NCBI GenBank assembly: GCA_017645945.1
Contig: JAGCNL010000016.1
Location: forward strand, 1 to 64,000
DNA from: Salinivirgaceae bacterium
GTDB lineage: Bacteria > Bacteroidota > Bacteroidia > Bacteroidales > SZUA-534
DNA: 64,000 nucleotides
Reading direction: 5' to 3'
This document shows positions 1 to 8,346 of the stretch, piece after piece. The notes below the pieces were generated by a model. That model was not told the DNA's origin. It did not search any database and saw only the letters and a program-made list of their open reading frames with translations. Numbering within the stretch: the first letter of the stretch is position 1; every line of letters begins with the position of its first letter. The translations under genes and the position numbers were made by a program.

Positions 1-116
1 ATGCCGGTGCCACGTACTTTTGCGGCAGCCGCAATGGTTGCCAAAATCTCGTCAACATAAGCGTAGTGCTCCTTGTCGGCCACTAAAATTTTAATGTTGT
101 CGTTGTACTTTTCCAT
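1..116 (-). CDS. GNAT-family acetyltransferase-like, N-terminal fragment
   Basis: The minus strand from an ATG at 114-116 reads open to the window edge for 38 codons, beginning MEKYNDNIKILVADK and ending in KVRGTGI. The alternating beta-helix start and the RGTGI segment recall the GNAT acetyltransferase that precedes argG in arginine-biosynthesis operons of Bacteroides; this is recall of family appearance, not a search. A Bacteroidetes-type promoter and a palindrome resembling an ArgR operator sit just upstream, which fits that context. The catalytic part lies outside the window, so the assignment is tentative. The gene is divergent from the cluster beginning at 384. Confidence 0.45.
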   Translation of the reverse strand, partial: MEKYNDNIKILVADKEHYAYVDEILATIAAAAKVRGTG

Positions 117-155
117 TTTTTCCAACAAATGTTTCGTCTTTAAATTTTGTATCTT

Positions 156-174
156 TATGCAATATTATTGCATA
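156..174. promoter_or_regulatory. Palindromic operator, ARG-box-like
   Basis: TATGCAAT-ATT-ATTGCATA is a perfect inverted repeat with 8-base arms and a 3-base centre. It lies just downstream of the predicted start site of the minus-strand promoter, where a repressor would block transcription. The TG...CA arms around an A/T centre resemble ArgR boxes. The link to arginine control is inferred from the site and the tentative identity of the downstream gene. Confidence 0.4.
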
Positions 175-186
175 TTTTTGCGAGCG

Positions 187-216
187 CAAAAGTAATGCAT
201 CTTTTAATAATGCAAA
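187..216 (-). promoter_or_regulatory. Promoter for the minus-strand GNAT-like gene
   Basis: On the minus strand TACTTTTG (194 to 187) matches the Bacteroidetes -7 consensus TAnnTTTG. TTTG (216 to 213) lies 18 bases upstream in the -33 position. Transcription would start about 65 bases before the ATG at 116. Confidence 0.55.
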
Positions 217-318
217 GTAAAATTCATACAATTTTCAGCCCAAAATATCGGTTTCTCAGCTATATTTTTTCTTCGAAATTGCAGTTGTCGAGTATTTAAA
301 ATCAAAGTCAAAAATATT

Positions 319-348
319 TTTGCTGATTAAACCTATTTAGTACTTTTG
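319..348 (+). promoter_or_regulatory. Promoter for the 384-3365 cluster
   Basis: TACTTTTG (341-348) matches the Bacteroidetes -7 element and TTTG (319-322) lies 18 bases upstream as the -33 element. The ATG at 384 follows 35 bases later. A second TATTTTTG at 315-322 overlaps the -33 element and could be an alternative -7. Confidence 0.55.
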
Positions 349-383
349 AGGGATTTTTATTAGAGGATTATACTCTTGAAGAT

Positions 384-935
384 ATGGAAAATAAAAGCAA
401 AAAAATACTTGCAGTAGTTTTGTGCGCTGTTGCTGTAATAGCCTTACTGCCAGTGATAATCGGTCTTTGCCTGCCTCGTGAGCGCCAGGTGATGAAAGGA
501 AAAATGATTGACCAGATGTATTTCATGGTTTTGGGCAACATCAGCAACCATTGGGAGGAACCGTCGTGGCGTTCCAATCTCGACACTATGATTCAACGCG
601 AAGCTATCGACGGACAGGACTGCTGGGTTGAGTATTACACCAACGGCGACTCGATTGTGCTGCTTACGCAGACGATGGGAGAGTTCGACTATGTGCGCCG
701 CATGATTCAGCCTGACGGTCGCGAACTGTTACGCAACATCACGCTGGCCGATGTCGAAGGCAAAACGGCTGTGCGTATGATTGAGGAAGTGTCAGAGAGT
801 GACCCGCTGAAACGTTTCGCCGCATTGTTCTCTGACCCTGTTGCAAAACGAATGGAGCAGTATCTGTCTGATTTAAAGGAAAAAGCCATCAAACAGAACG
901 AGGAGATGGGTGATGAGGGTATGTTTGGCTTTTAA
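384..935 (+). CDS. Membrane-anchored SRPBCC-like protein
   Basis: The product has 183 residues. Residues 6-29 form one hydrophobic segment (KKILAVVLCAVAVIALLPVI), an uncleaved anchor. The rest resembles an SRPBCC/polyketide-cyclase-like fold: a W-rich early part (HWEEPSWRSNLD), a beta-rich middle (CWVEYYTNGDSIVLLT) and a terminal amphipathic helix (FSDPVAKRMEQYLSDLKEK) that usually caps the ligand cavity. The ligand cannot be told from sequence. It is the first gene of a same-strand cluster; the next ATG is nine bases after its stop. The fold assignment comes from pattern only. Confidence 0.6.
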   Translation: MENKSKKILAVVLCAVAVIALLPVIIGLCLPRERQVMKGKMIDQMYFMVLGNISNHWEEPSWRSNLDTMIQREAIDGQDCWVEYYTNGDSIVLLTQTMGEFDYVRRMIQPDGRELLRNITLADVEGKTAVRMIEEVSESDPLKRFAALFSDPVAKRMEQYLSDLKEKAIKQNEEMGDEGMFGF

Positions 936-944
936 CCTTAACCA

Positions 945-1541
945 ATGACTGAGGATTTCGAAAAAATAGTCTATTCCGATGAGGTTATAGCTTTCACGGC
1001 TTTGGCTGGCGAGTATTGCAACCTTATCGACCGCGTGGCTGCTTATTCGCAGCGCGATTTCATAAACCATCAACTTCGGCTTCTGGCCTTGATTTACGTC
1101 AAGACGCTGAGCCTGCCCGATGTCGAGCCAATCGACCCTGAAATGGTGGAAAAGACTGTCACTCAGGAAGAATGGGACGAAGTTCACAATGCCGTGGCCG
1201 CAAAACTTGCCAAGTTCGACCGCTACAGCGAAGTGTTCGACCCGCTTGCTGGCGATGACGCAATGACCAGTCTGTCAGAAGGTTTTGCTGATATTTTCCA
1301 GGATTTGAAGGATTATCTGTCGCTGATGCAGATGGGGTCGCCAGAGATGATGAACGATGCCATTTGGGAGTGCGTGAACAATTTCAAAAACTACTGGGGA
1401 CAACGTTTGGTGAACATTGTCAGGGTTTTACATCATCTGATTTACAGCGGCGCACCATTGCGCACCGACGACGCAAAGAGTTTTGAGCGCGACGACCGCC
1501 CGTCGTGGGAGCGTGGCAACCAACAGAGCGATTTCGAATGA
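945..1541 (+). CDS. DUF5063-like protein
   Basis: The product is 198 residues, acidic, mostly helical, with no signal peptide or membrane segment. The opening (SDEVIAFTALAGEYCNLID) and the tail with NNFKNYWGQRLVNIVRVLHHL resemble the DUF5063 family of Bacteroidales, which is of unknown function and is often next to a 3'-5' exonuclease and an rRNA methyltransferase, as here. Its TGA overlaps the ATG of the exonuclease gene (ATGA at 1538-1541), indicating translational coupling. A role tied to RNA processing would be inference from neighbours only. Confidence 0.6.
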   Translation: MTEDFEKIVYSDEVIAFTALAGEYCNLIDRVAAYSQRDFINHQLRLLALIYVKTLSLPDVEPIDPEMVEKTVTQEEWDEVHNAVAAKLAKFDRYSEVFDPLAGDDAMTSLSEGFADIFQDLKDYLSLMQMGSPEMMNDAIWECVNNFKNYWGQRLVNIVRVLHHLIYSGAPLRTDDAKSFERDDRPSWERGNQQSDFE

Positions 1542-2131
1542 ACAAGACGATAACAAAAGAGGAGATTGAGCAGCTGCCAATAACAGGTTTCGGCGGGAAA
1601 ATCAACGTCCCGCTGACTAGCAACGAGATACGCAGTGCCGTTGATTATCTGCGCAAATATCCAGTTTTAGGGTTCGACACCGAGACTCGCCCAAATTTCC
1701 GCAAAGGCCAGCACAACACCGTGGCTCTGCTTCAGTTGTCGGCTGAAAACGAGGCTTTTTTGTTCAGACTCAACAAGATAAGGCTGCCAGAAGTGATTAA
1801 GCAGCTGTTGTCTGATACTTCGATTATCAAAGCTGGCGCCGCCATTCACGACGATTTGAAGGCGCTTGTCAGTTTGAGTCCGTTTGTGCCTGGCGGCTTT
1901 GTCGATGTGCAGAACATTGCAAAACAGGTTGGTATTGAGCAGGCTGGCCTGCGTCCGCTTGCCGCGATGCTTATGGGCATCCGCATATCGAAAGCACAGC
2001 AGACTTCGAATTGGGAAATACCGTATCTGACTTCTGCGCAGAAACTTTACGCTGCCACCGATGCGTGGGTGTCGCTTGAAATCTACAACCGTCTCACAGC
2101 AATGCAAGAGCGTGGCGAACGGGCCGAATAA
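1538..2131 (+). CDS. DEDD-family 3'-5' exonuclease (RNase D-like domain)
   Basis: The 197-residue product carries the three exonuclease motifs: Exo I as FDTETRP, with the metal-binding Asp and Glu; Exo II around GAAIHDDLKAL; and Exo III as YAATDAWVSLEIY, the Tyr-x3-Asp arrangement of the DEDDy subgroup. It lacks HRDC domains, so it is a stand-alone catalytic domain and shorter than RNase D. The start at 1538 overlaps the upstream stop and gives MNKTITKEEIEQ; a longer reading from 1505 would overlap the upstream gene by 37 bases. Substrate (RNA or DNA) is not determined; placement before an rRNA methyltransferase suggests RNA. Confidence 0.85.
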   Translation: MNKTITKEEIEQLPITGFGGKINVPLTSNEIRSAVDYLRKYPVLGFDTETRPNFRKGQHNTVALLQLSAENEAFLFRLNKIRLPEVIKQLLSDTSIIKAGAAIHDDLKALVSLSPFVPGGFVDVQNIAKQVGIEQAGLRPLAAMLMGIRISKAQQTSNWEIPYLTSAQKLYAATDAWVSLEIYNRLTAMQERGERAE

Positions 2132-2183
2132 CAGTTGCGTCGGAAACCGAATCATTGTCAATAATACTGAAATACAAAACGAT

Positions 2184-3365
2184 ATGAGTGCGAAAATTAT
2201 ACTGAAATCGGGAAAGGAACAGTCGGTCAAACGGCTGCATCCGTGGATTTTTTCGGGGGCCATCAAGCAGATGCAGGGCTCGCCAAAGGAAGGCGACCTT
2301 GTGTCGGTTTACGACAACCAGGGCGGTTTCTTGGCTTGGGGGCATTATCAGCCGTCGTCAATTGCAGTGCGGATTCTGACTTTCGAGAATCAGGTTCCTG
2401 ATGCGGCTTTTTTCCGTCGCAAGATTTCCGATGCCATTGAGTTCCGCCGCCGTATGGGCTTTTTTGACAGCGCTGACACCAACGTCTTCCGTTTGATTCA
2501 CGGCGAAGGTGATGGTCTGTCGGGTTTGGTAGCCGACTACTACAACGGCACAGTAGTTTTCCAAGCACACTCGGTGGGAATGTACCTTATGAAGGACACT
2601 ATTGCCGAAATTCTGAAAGACCTTTTGGGCGACAAGGTGCGCTGCATCTACGATAAAAGTTCGCAGACGCTGCCGTTTAAGGCTGATATTGAGCCTGTTG
2701 ATGGATACCTATTCGGTAAAACCGACACCAATATTGTTCTTGAGCACGGTCATAAGTTTGAGATTGATTGGGAAAACGGCCAAAAAACGGGCTTTTTCAT
2801 CGACCAGCGCGAAAACCGCCAACTGCTTGCCAATTATTCGGCAGGACGCACAGTCTGCAACATTTTCGGCTACACGGGCGGCTTCAGCATCTATGCGCTT
2901 GGCGCAGGAGCAAAGGCTGTTCACACTGTCGATGTGTCGAAACCTGCCATCGTCCAAACCGACCGCAATGTGGCGCTGAACTTCCCCGATTGCGCTAACC
3001 ATCAGGGTTTTGCTCTTGACGCTTTCGACTTTTTTGCTCAAACAACCGACAAGTACGACCTAATAATTCTCGACCCGCCAGCTTTTGCCAAGCACCAGAG
3101 CGCGCTCAACAACGCCTTGCAAGGTTACAAACGCATCAACCAGCGGGCACTTGAGCAGATTGAGCGTGGCGGAATTCTGTTCACATTCTCATGTTCGCAG
3201 GCTGTCAGCAAGGAAGATTTCCGCAAGGCTGTTTTTGCGGCATCAGTCAACGCGCATCGCAATGTTCGCATTTTGCATCAACTTTCGCAGCCAATCGACC
3301 ACCCGATAGGAATGTTCCATCCTGAAAGTGAGTATCTTAAGGGATTGGTGCTATACGTCGATTAA
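2184..3365 (+). CDS. rlmI: RlmI-like 23S rRNA (cytosine) methyltransferase
   Basis: The 393-residue product matches RlmI length (E. coli enzyme 396). An N-terminal PUA domain (residues 1-80, with KRLHPWIFSGAIKQM) is followed by a linker domain and a Rossmann SAM methyltransferase domain from about residue 205. Motif I is NIFGYTGGFSIYALGAGA, the acidic ribose-binding residue is in VHTVDVSKPA, motif IV is LIILDPPAFAKH, and FTFSCSQAV holds the conserved SCS. RlmI makes m5C1962 in 23S rRNA with SAM. The ATG at 2184 is preferred because the PUA fold begins immediately after it; a longer reading from 2061 would run through the exonuclease end. Confidence 0.85.
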   Translation: MSAKIILKSGKEQSVKRLHPWIFSGAIKQMQGSPKEGDLVSVYDNQGGFLAWGHYQPSSIAVRILTFENQVPDAAFFRRKISDAIEFRRRMGFFDSADTNVFRLIHGEGDGLSGLVADYYNGTVVFQAHSVGMYLMKDTIAEILKDLLGDKVRCIYDKSSQTLPFKADIEPVDGYLFGKTDTNIVLEHGHKFEIDWENGQKTGFFIDQRENRQLLANYSAGRTVCNIFGYTGGFSIYALGAGAKAVHTVDVSKPAIVQTDRNVALNFPDCANHQGFALDAFDFFAQTTDKYDLIILDPPAFAKHQSALNNALQGYKRINQRALEQIERGGILFTFSCSQAVSKEDFRKAVFAASVNAHRNVRILHQLSQPIDHPIGMFHPESEYLKGLVLYVD

Positions 3366-3377
3366 GGGTAGCAGGCG

Positions 3378-3908
3378 TTAAATTATGTTTTTGATGGCGG
3401 CAAGTGCGTTTTGTCGGCGCATTTCTCCATTTCCACCGATTTCGACATACGGCAAACCGAACGTTTCCAGTTCGTTACGATAGATGTTCGAAAGTTTTTC
3501 ACGCATTGGGCCGCCGTTTTCACGCACGTTGTCGGCTACCCAAGGAATGTCGGTTTTGCACAGCAGATGCAGTGTTGCGGGGTGCGACTGTATGGCTTCG
3601 GGAATCCATGCAGGGCAACGGCCGTAAACCACATCGAGCCATACTTTTGTGATTATCAGGTCGGTATCGAATATGACAATGTTGCTTTCGCCTTTAATCG
3701 CATTCTCAAATTCGGCAATCTGCAGGCGGGCAATCTCAACCACATCATCGTAGGTGTAGGGGCGGCCCAGCTGCTCAACGTAGCCGCGCGCAAGTTCTGG
3801 AACCCACGGAATATCAAGCTCTTGGGATAAAAATCGACACAGCTCGGTTTTGCCTGTCGATTCAGCACCAGTGACAACAATTATCTTTGTATCAGTTCTT
3901 TCCGCCAT
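3378..3908 (-). CDS. NadR-like ribosylnicotinamide/NMN kinase ATPase
   Basis: The 176-residue P-loop protein has Walker A TGAESTGKTELC (residues 14-25), the Walker B-like VIFDTDLIITKVW, and the PxxxRGY-type segment PELARGYVEQ seen in the NadR kinase domain. It lacks the HTH and NMN-adenylyltransferase domains of full-length NadR, so only the kinase module is present. Its start overlaps the 3' end of pnuC by 28 bases, and PnuC imports nicotinamide riboside, the substrate this kinase would phosphorylate and trap. Domain and neighbour agree; the exact substrate (NR or a vitamin relative) is inferred. Confidence 0.8.
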   Translation of the reverse strand: MAERTDTKIIVVTGAESTGKTELCRFLSQELDIPWVPELARGYVEQLGRPYTYDDVVEIARLQIAEFENAIKGESNIVIFDTDLIITKVWLDVVYGRCPAWIPEAIQSHPATLHLLCKTDIPWVADNVRENGGPMREKLSNIYRNELETFGLPYVEIGGNGEMRRQNALAAIKNII

Positions 3909-4462
3909 TTGTAAAAGCCCACAACGGCCATTGTTGTATATATTATATATAGGAATGCGGTGAGCGGCATCGAGCGTGTGAAGTATAGCGCCACCGAAAC
4001 GGCGTCGGCAACAATGAAAACGAGCCATTGCTCAATCATTTTGCGGGTGAGCATCCATGTGGCGGTGATGGCTAAAGCTGTTGTGAACGAGTCGCCTACG
4101 GGCACGGGTGAGTCGGTGAACATGGTTAGAATCGCGTAAAGCGCCCCCCATATGGCGGCGGTGATGAAGCCAAGCACAAGCCATTGCCTTGCCGATGTGC
4201 GGCAGACAGTCAGTTCCTTGCCTTCGCGGTTTTTATGGGCAAGCCACGCAATAAAGCCGTAGATGCTGATAATCAGATAGTAAGTCTGCAGCCCCATGTC
4301 GGCGTAGAACTTGTTGACAAAGTAAACGGCAATGTAGATGGCCGACGACAGCGCCCCCAGCGGCCATAGCCATATGCTCTGACGGATGGACAGAACAAGA
4401 TAGACAATGGTTGACACCACGCCGAACAGTTCGAGCCAATTGTCTGTAAGCCAGTTAATCAC
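3881..4462 (-). CDS. pnuC: PnuC nicotinamide riboside (or related vitamin) transporter
   Basis: The 193-residue inner-membrane protein has about seven hydrophobic helices. The N-terminus LELFGVVSTIVYLVLSIRQS and the WPLGALSSAIYIAVYF segment are characteristic of PnuC, as is the second half WMLTRKMIEQWLVFIVADA and FLYIIYTTMAVVGFYKW. PnuC proteins are facilitators whose flux depends on intracellular phosphorylation, supplied here by the overlapping kinase gene. Some PnuC relatives carry thiamine or riboflavin; no TPP or FMN riboswitch is seen upstream, so nicotinamide riboside is favoured. It begins six bases after the S41 protease stop, so the three minus genes look like one operon. Confidence 0.88.
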   Translation of the reverse strand: MINWLTDNWLELFGVVSTIVYLVLSIRQSIWLWPLGALSSAIYIAVYFVNKFYADMGLQTYYLIISIYGFIAWLAHKNREGKELTVCRTSARQWLVLGFITAAIWGALYAILTMFTDSPVPVGDSFTTALAITATWMLTRKMIEQWLVFIVADAVSVALYFTRSMPLTAFLYIIYTTMAVVGFYKWRKELIQR

Positions 4463-4468
4463 GTTGTG

Positions 4469-6109
4469 CTATTTGCTTGGCTGCAATTTCGACTTGTACA
4501 GTTTCTCGTCCTTCATCACCTTCACGGCCTCGTTGAAAATCGGGTCGATACGGTTGATAATCTGATAGTACTCGCCCGAATCGTACAGGTCGCGTGCGAT
4601 GGCAGCCTTCAGATTGATGCGCATGTGCTCTTTGCCGCGCTCGAAGCCCTTTTCGTCGAACGGCAGTTTTTCCTTTTCGGCGAAGTCAGTGAGTTGCTTC
4701 AGGAAATCATCGGTGACGGTGAAATTCTCATCGAATTTTTTGAAATCGGCATCGGTTTTGGTCGATTTGTATTTCTTCTCGAGCTCGGCGCGATTATTGT
4801 CGATATAGTTGAGAACGAATTTGTTAAATATTCCGTAACGCACCATTTTCACGTAGTATTTCGATGAGTAGGTGGTGTCAATCGGCACAAACACGTCAGG
4901 CATAATGCCGCCGCCGCCGTACACCACGCGGTTGTTTACCTTGGTGAAGTATTTCTCGCCTGTGGGCAGATGGATTGAGTCGGCACTGTAGAGCTCACCG
5001 TCATTGTAGCGTTTGTCGAAATCCTTGTTGTACTCGTCAACACCGTCTTCGTACGAACGCTGGATGCAGCGTCCGGTGGGGGTGTAGTAGCGTGCCACAG
5101 TCAGACGCATCATTGAGCCGTCGTTTAATGGGAACTGGTTCTGTACCAAGCCCTTACCGAAGGTGCGGCGACCAACAAGCACGGCGCGGTCCCAATCCTG
5201 AAGGGCGCCCGACACAATCTCACTTGCCGATGCAGAATTCTCGTTAACCATCACCACAACACGTCCGAAGTCCTTCTCGTTGTGGCCCGATTCGGTGTAG
5301 TAGTTCTGGCGCGGCATTTTGGTGCCTTGCGTGAACACCACCATCTTGCCGCTTTGCAGGAACTGACTGGCAAGGTCGAAACCTGTGTTCAGGTAGCCGC
5401 CGCCGTTGTCGGTCAGGTCAACAATCAGGTGCTTCAAACCCTGTTCGCGCAGTTTCTTGATAGCATTGTTGAACTCGCTGGTGGTTGTGGCCGCAAACTT
5501 GTTGATTTTTATGTATCCGATGCCCGCTTTGGCGTCAACCATGTAGGCTGCATCAACGCTGTAGATTGGAATTTTATCGCGGGTTATCATGAAGTCAATC
5601 AAATCTTTGCTTCCGCGACGCAGCACCTTGACACCGACCACCGTACCCTTCTTGCCGCGCAGTTTCTTTTGCACCATTTGGTTGGTGAGCCCTATGCCTG
5701 CAATGTTGGCCGTATCCACATAAATAATGCGGTCGCCGGCCATCAGTCCCACGCGTTCCGATGGTCCGCCAGGAATCACGGCCACCACCATCAGTGTGTC
5801 GTTCATAATGTTGAATTGGATGCCGATACCTTCGAAATTGCCTTCGAGCGGTTCGTTCATCGACTTCACATCGTCCTGAGTGATGTAGACCGAGTGCGGG
5901 TCGAGTTCCTTGAGCATGGCAATGATGCCAGTTTCAACCAGTTTTGACAAATTAGTAGTGTCAACATAACGATTGTTTATGAGGTCGAGCACATGAGCCA
6001 TTTTGTACGTTTGCTCGCGGCTGGTGTTTGCGTTGTTGTTGCGCTGTGCCTGTGCGCTAAATGTCATCAAGGCAGCGGCGGTTATTATCAGAAGTTTTTT
6101 CATATTCAT
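4469..6109 (-). CDS. S41 family C-terminal processing peptidase
   Basis: The product has 546 residues. A signal peptide (MKKLLIITAAALMTFSAQAQ) leads into a helical region, a PDZ domain (about residues 70-155, GIGIQFNIMNDTLMVVAVIPGGPSE) and the S41 catalytic domain with the Ser in NENSASASEIVSGAL and the Lys in RTFGKGLVQNQF, a Ser-Lys dyad. It is a periplasmic or envelope protease of the Prc/CtpA type. Starts at 6109 (MNMKK) and 6103 (MKK) are both possible; the upstream extension of the open frame is basic and not signal-like. A TACCTTTG -7 match lies on the minus strand at 6151-6144. Confidence 0.9.
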   Translation of the reverse strand: MNMKKLLIITAAALMTFSAQAQRNNNANTSREQTYKMAHVLDLINNRYVDTTNLSKLVETGIIAMLKELDPHSVYITQDDVKSMNEPLEGNFEGIGIQFNIMNDTLMVVAVIPGGPSERVGLMAGDRIIYVDTANIAGIGLTNQMVQKKLRGKKGTVVGVKVLRRGSKDLIDFMITRDKIPIYSVDAAYMVDAKAGIGYIKINKFAATTTSEFNNAIKKLREQGLKHLIVDLTDNGGGYLNTGFDLASQFLQSGKMVVFTQGTKMPRQNYYTESGHNEKDFGRVVVMVNENSASASEIVSGALQDWDRAVLVGRRTFGKGLVQNQFPLNDGSMMRLTVARYYTPTGRCIQRSYEDGVDEYNKDFDKRYNDGELYSADSIHLPTGEKYFTKVNNRVVYGGGGIMPDVFVPIDTTYSSKYYVKMVRYGIFNKFVLNYIDNNRAELEKKYKSTKTDADFKKFDENFTVTDDFLKQLTDFAEKEKLPFDEKGFERGKEHMRINLKAAIARDLYDSGEYYQIINRIDPIFNEAVKVMKDEKLYKSKLQPSK

Positions 6110-6143
6110 ATTTTTATCGGCGTTTTTCTCGCTAAAGCGATGC

Positions 6144-6151
6144 CAAAGGTA
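6144..6151 (-). promoter_or_regulatory. -7 element for the S41/pnuC/kinase operon
   Basis: The minus strand reads TACCTTTG, a full match to TAnnTTTG, 35 bases upstream of the ATG at 6109. No clear TTTG -33 element is visible. Confidence 0.45.
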
Positions 6152-6338
6152 TAAAAACAGCGCTGTGTGGGGAACTTTTTTCGTTTTTTTTATTGCGCAA
6201 AAGCAATTTATCACTAAAATTGCACCGTTTTCAAAAAGGCGCGGATAGTTCTATCCAAACGAAATCACTTCATATTTGTGAAATCCTTTTCGAACATTAT
6301 TTGAAATTGTGTAATCACTTTTTTACAAATCTTTTTTT

Positions 6339-8087
6339 ATGAGTTATGATTTTTTGTCGCTGAGCAAAATGCTTCTTCCCGATTTGCGCCTTATTGGTAA
6401 AGAGTTGGGAATGAAGAGAGTGGAAGTTCTCAGGAAGCAGGAACTCATTAGCAAAATTCTTGAAGCACAAGGTGAACAGTCACCGAAAAAAGACGAGGAG
6501 CAGGCAACTGAAGACACTGACCGTCAGCCGCGCAAACGTGCCCGTTTGGGTGCTCGCGTGCAGCGTGTGATGGGCGTGTCGCTCAATGCTGACAACGAGG
6601 CAACATCGGAGCAGTATGAGAAAAACGGCGAACAGCCGCAGCGTGTTGCTGCCCGCCCGTACGACAGACGCCAGGTTGATAACGATATGCCTGCCGACCG
6701 CACACCGAAACAAGACACCAATAATTATATGCGTCAGAAAGCTGCTCCTGAACTCGATTTCAGTCAGCGTCCGGCAGCTGCTCCATCAACTGACTCCGCA
6801 CGTGCTACTGCTGACGCAGAGCATGCTGATTTCCGACAGAACAACAACCAGCAGAGATTTGCAAAGCACGGCTATCAAAATGGTCATCAGGCAGGACATC
6901 AAAACCAACCGCAGAACAACCAGCCGCAAGCTCAGCCGCGTGAGGTTGAAGACAAGACAAAATATGAGTTTGACCAGTTGATTACTGCTACCGGCGTTCT
7001 AGAACTGATGCAGGACGGCTACGGATTCCTCCGTTCGTCGGACTACAACTATCTGAATTCACCCGACGACGTTTATGTGAGCCAGTCGCAGATTAAACTG
7101 TTTGGCTTGAAGACCGGCGATACCGTGACGGGCACCATCCGTCCGCCGAAAGATGGTGAGAAGTACTTCCCGCTCATCAAGGTTGAGACTATCAACGGCT
7201 GCACACCTGACAGCATCCGCGACCGCGTGCCGTTCGATTTCCTCACACCGCTTTTCCCGGAGGAGAAGTTCGACCTGACAAGCCATCCGCAATGCTCAAT
7301 TTCGACTCGCGTTGTCGATATGTTCTCGCCGATAGGCAAGGGACAACGCGGTTTGATTGTGGCTCAGCCAAAGACTGGTAAAACTGTATTGCTCAAAGAG
7401 ATAGCAAATGCGATTGCATATAATCACCCTGAGGTTTACCTTATCGTTCTGCTCATCGACGAGCGTCCTGAGGAGGTTACCGATATGGCCCGCAGCGTGA
7501 ACGGCGAGGTTATCGCATCAACATTCGACGAGCCTGCCGAGAAACACGTGAAGGTGTCGTCAATCGTGCTCGAGAAGGCCAAACGCCTTGTAGAGTGCGG
7601 CCACGATGTGGTCATTCTGCTCGACTCAATCACCCGTCTGGCGCGAGCCTACAACACTGTTTCGCCAGCATCGGGCAAGGTGCTTTCGGGTGGTGTAGAT
7701 GCCAACGCGCTCCACAAGCCGAAACGTTTCTTCGGTGCGGCTCGTAACATCGAGAACGGCGGTTCACTTACCATCTTGGCAACAGCTCTGACAGAAACTG
7801 GTTCAAAGATGGACGAGGTTATCTTCGAGGAGTTCAAGGGAACAGGCAACATGGAGTTGCAGCTCGACCGCAAGTTGTCGAACAAGCGAATATATCCGGC
7901 TGTCGACATCAACTTGAGCAGCACTCGCCGCGACGACCTGCTTGTGGACAAGGATACGCTCAGCCGTATGTGGGTGCTGCGTAACCACTTGTCGGATATG
8001 AACTCGGTTGAGGCTATGCAGTTCCTCCGCGACCGCCTGGCCAGAACACGCAACAACGAGGAATTTTTTATCTCGATGAATTCATAA
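6339..8087 (+). CDS. rho: Transcription termination factor Rho with disordered Q/N-rich insert
   Basis: The 582-residue protein is longer than E. coli Rho (419). Residues 8-44 are the Rho N-terminal helical domain. Residues ~48-205 are a low-complexity insert, first basic ([12 protein letters not shown]), then rich in Gln, Asn, His and Ala. The cold-shock RNA-binding domain follows at ~212-290 ([15 protein letters not shown]), then the RecA-like ATPase with Walker [12 protein letters not shown] near residue 343, Walker [17 protein letters not shown], the Q/R-loop region, and [22 protein letters not shown]. Rho is a hexameric RNA-dependent helicase that ends transcription. The insert type is known in Bacteroidetes, where it has been linked to Rho condensates. 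A terminator follows at 8106. Confidence 0.97.
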   Translation: MSYDFLSLSKMLLPDLRLIGKELGMKRVEVLRKQELISKILEAQGEQSPKKDEEQATEDTDRQPRKRARLGARVQRVMGVSLNADNEATSEQYEKNGEQPQRVAARPYDRRQVDNDMPADRTPKQDTNNYMRQKAAPELDFSQRPAAAPSTDSARATADAEHADFRQNNNQQRFAKHGYQNGHQAGHQNQPQNNQPQAQPREVEDKTKYEFDQLITATGVLELMQDGYGFLRSSDYNYLNSPDDVYVSQSQIKLFGLKTGDTVTGTIRPPKDGEKYFPLIKVETINGCTPDSIRDRVPFDFLTPLFPEEKFDLTSHPQCSISTRVVDMFSPIGKGQRGLIVAQPKTGKTVLLKEIANAIAYNHPEVYLIVLLIDERPEEVTDMARSVNGEVIASTFDEPAEKHVKVSSIVLEKAKRLVECGHDVVILLDSITRLARAYNTVSPASGKVLSGGVDANALHKPKRFFGAARNIENGGSLTILATALTETGSKMDEVIFEEFKGTGNMELQLDRKLSNKRIYPAVDINLSSTRRDDLLVDKDTLSRMWVLRNHLSDMNSVEAMQFLRDRLARTRNNEEFFISMNS

Positions 8088-8105
8088 CGAAACAACATTT
8101 GAATG

Positions 8106-8135
8106 GAGCCGCATTGCACGTGCGGCTCTTTCATT
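8106..8135 (+). terminator. Rho-independent terminator after rho
   Basis: GAGCCGCA (8106-8113) pairs perfectly with TGCGGCTC (8121-8128) across a 7-base loop, followed by a short T-rich run. It ends 48 bases after the rho stop codon. Confidence 0.75.
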
Positions 8136-8246
8136 ATATTATAGGTATAAAAGGAAAAATCTGACAAATATCGGTGAAAATAGTCTAAAGTGCTAATTTA
8201 TATCGATTTACAATATTGATTCAACAACAATTGCGAGCAAAGTAAT

Positions 8247-8281
8247 TTTGTTTCGCTTTTTTAAAAAAACCGATATATTTG
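8247..8281 (+). promoter_or_regulatory. Promoter for secDF
   Basis: TATATTTG (8274-8281) matches the -7 consensus and TTTG (8247-8250) lies 23 bases upstream, a little wider than usual. The secDF ATG follows 65 bases later. Confidence 0.5.
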
Positions 8282-8346
8282 CGTGCTTTATGCAAAAACC
8301 GGCCTTGCCGGATAAAGAGTAATGAAAATCAAATAACTATTTAAAA

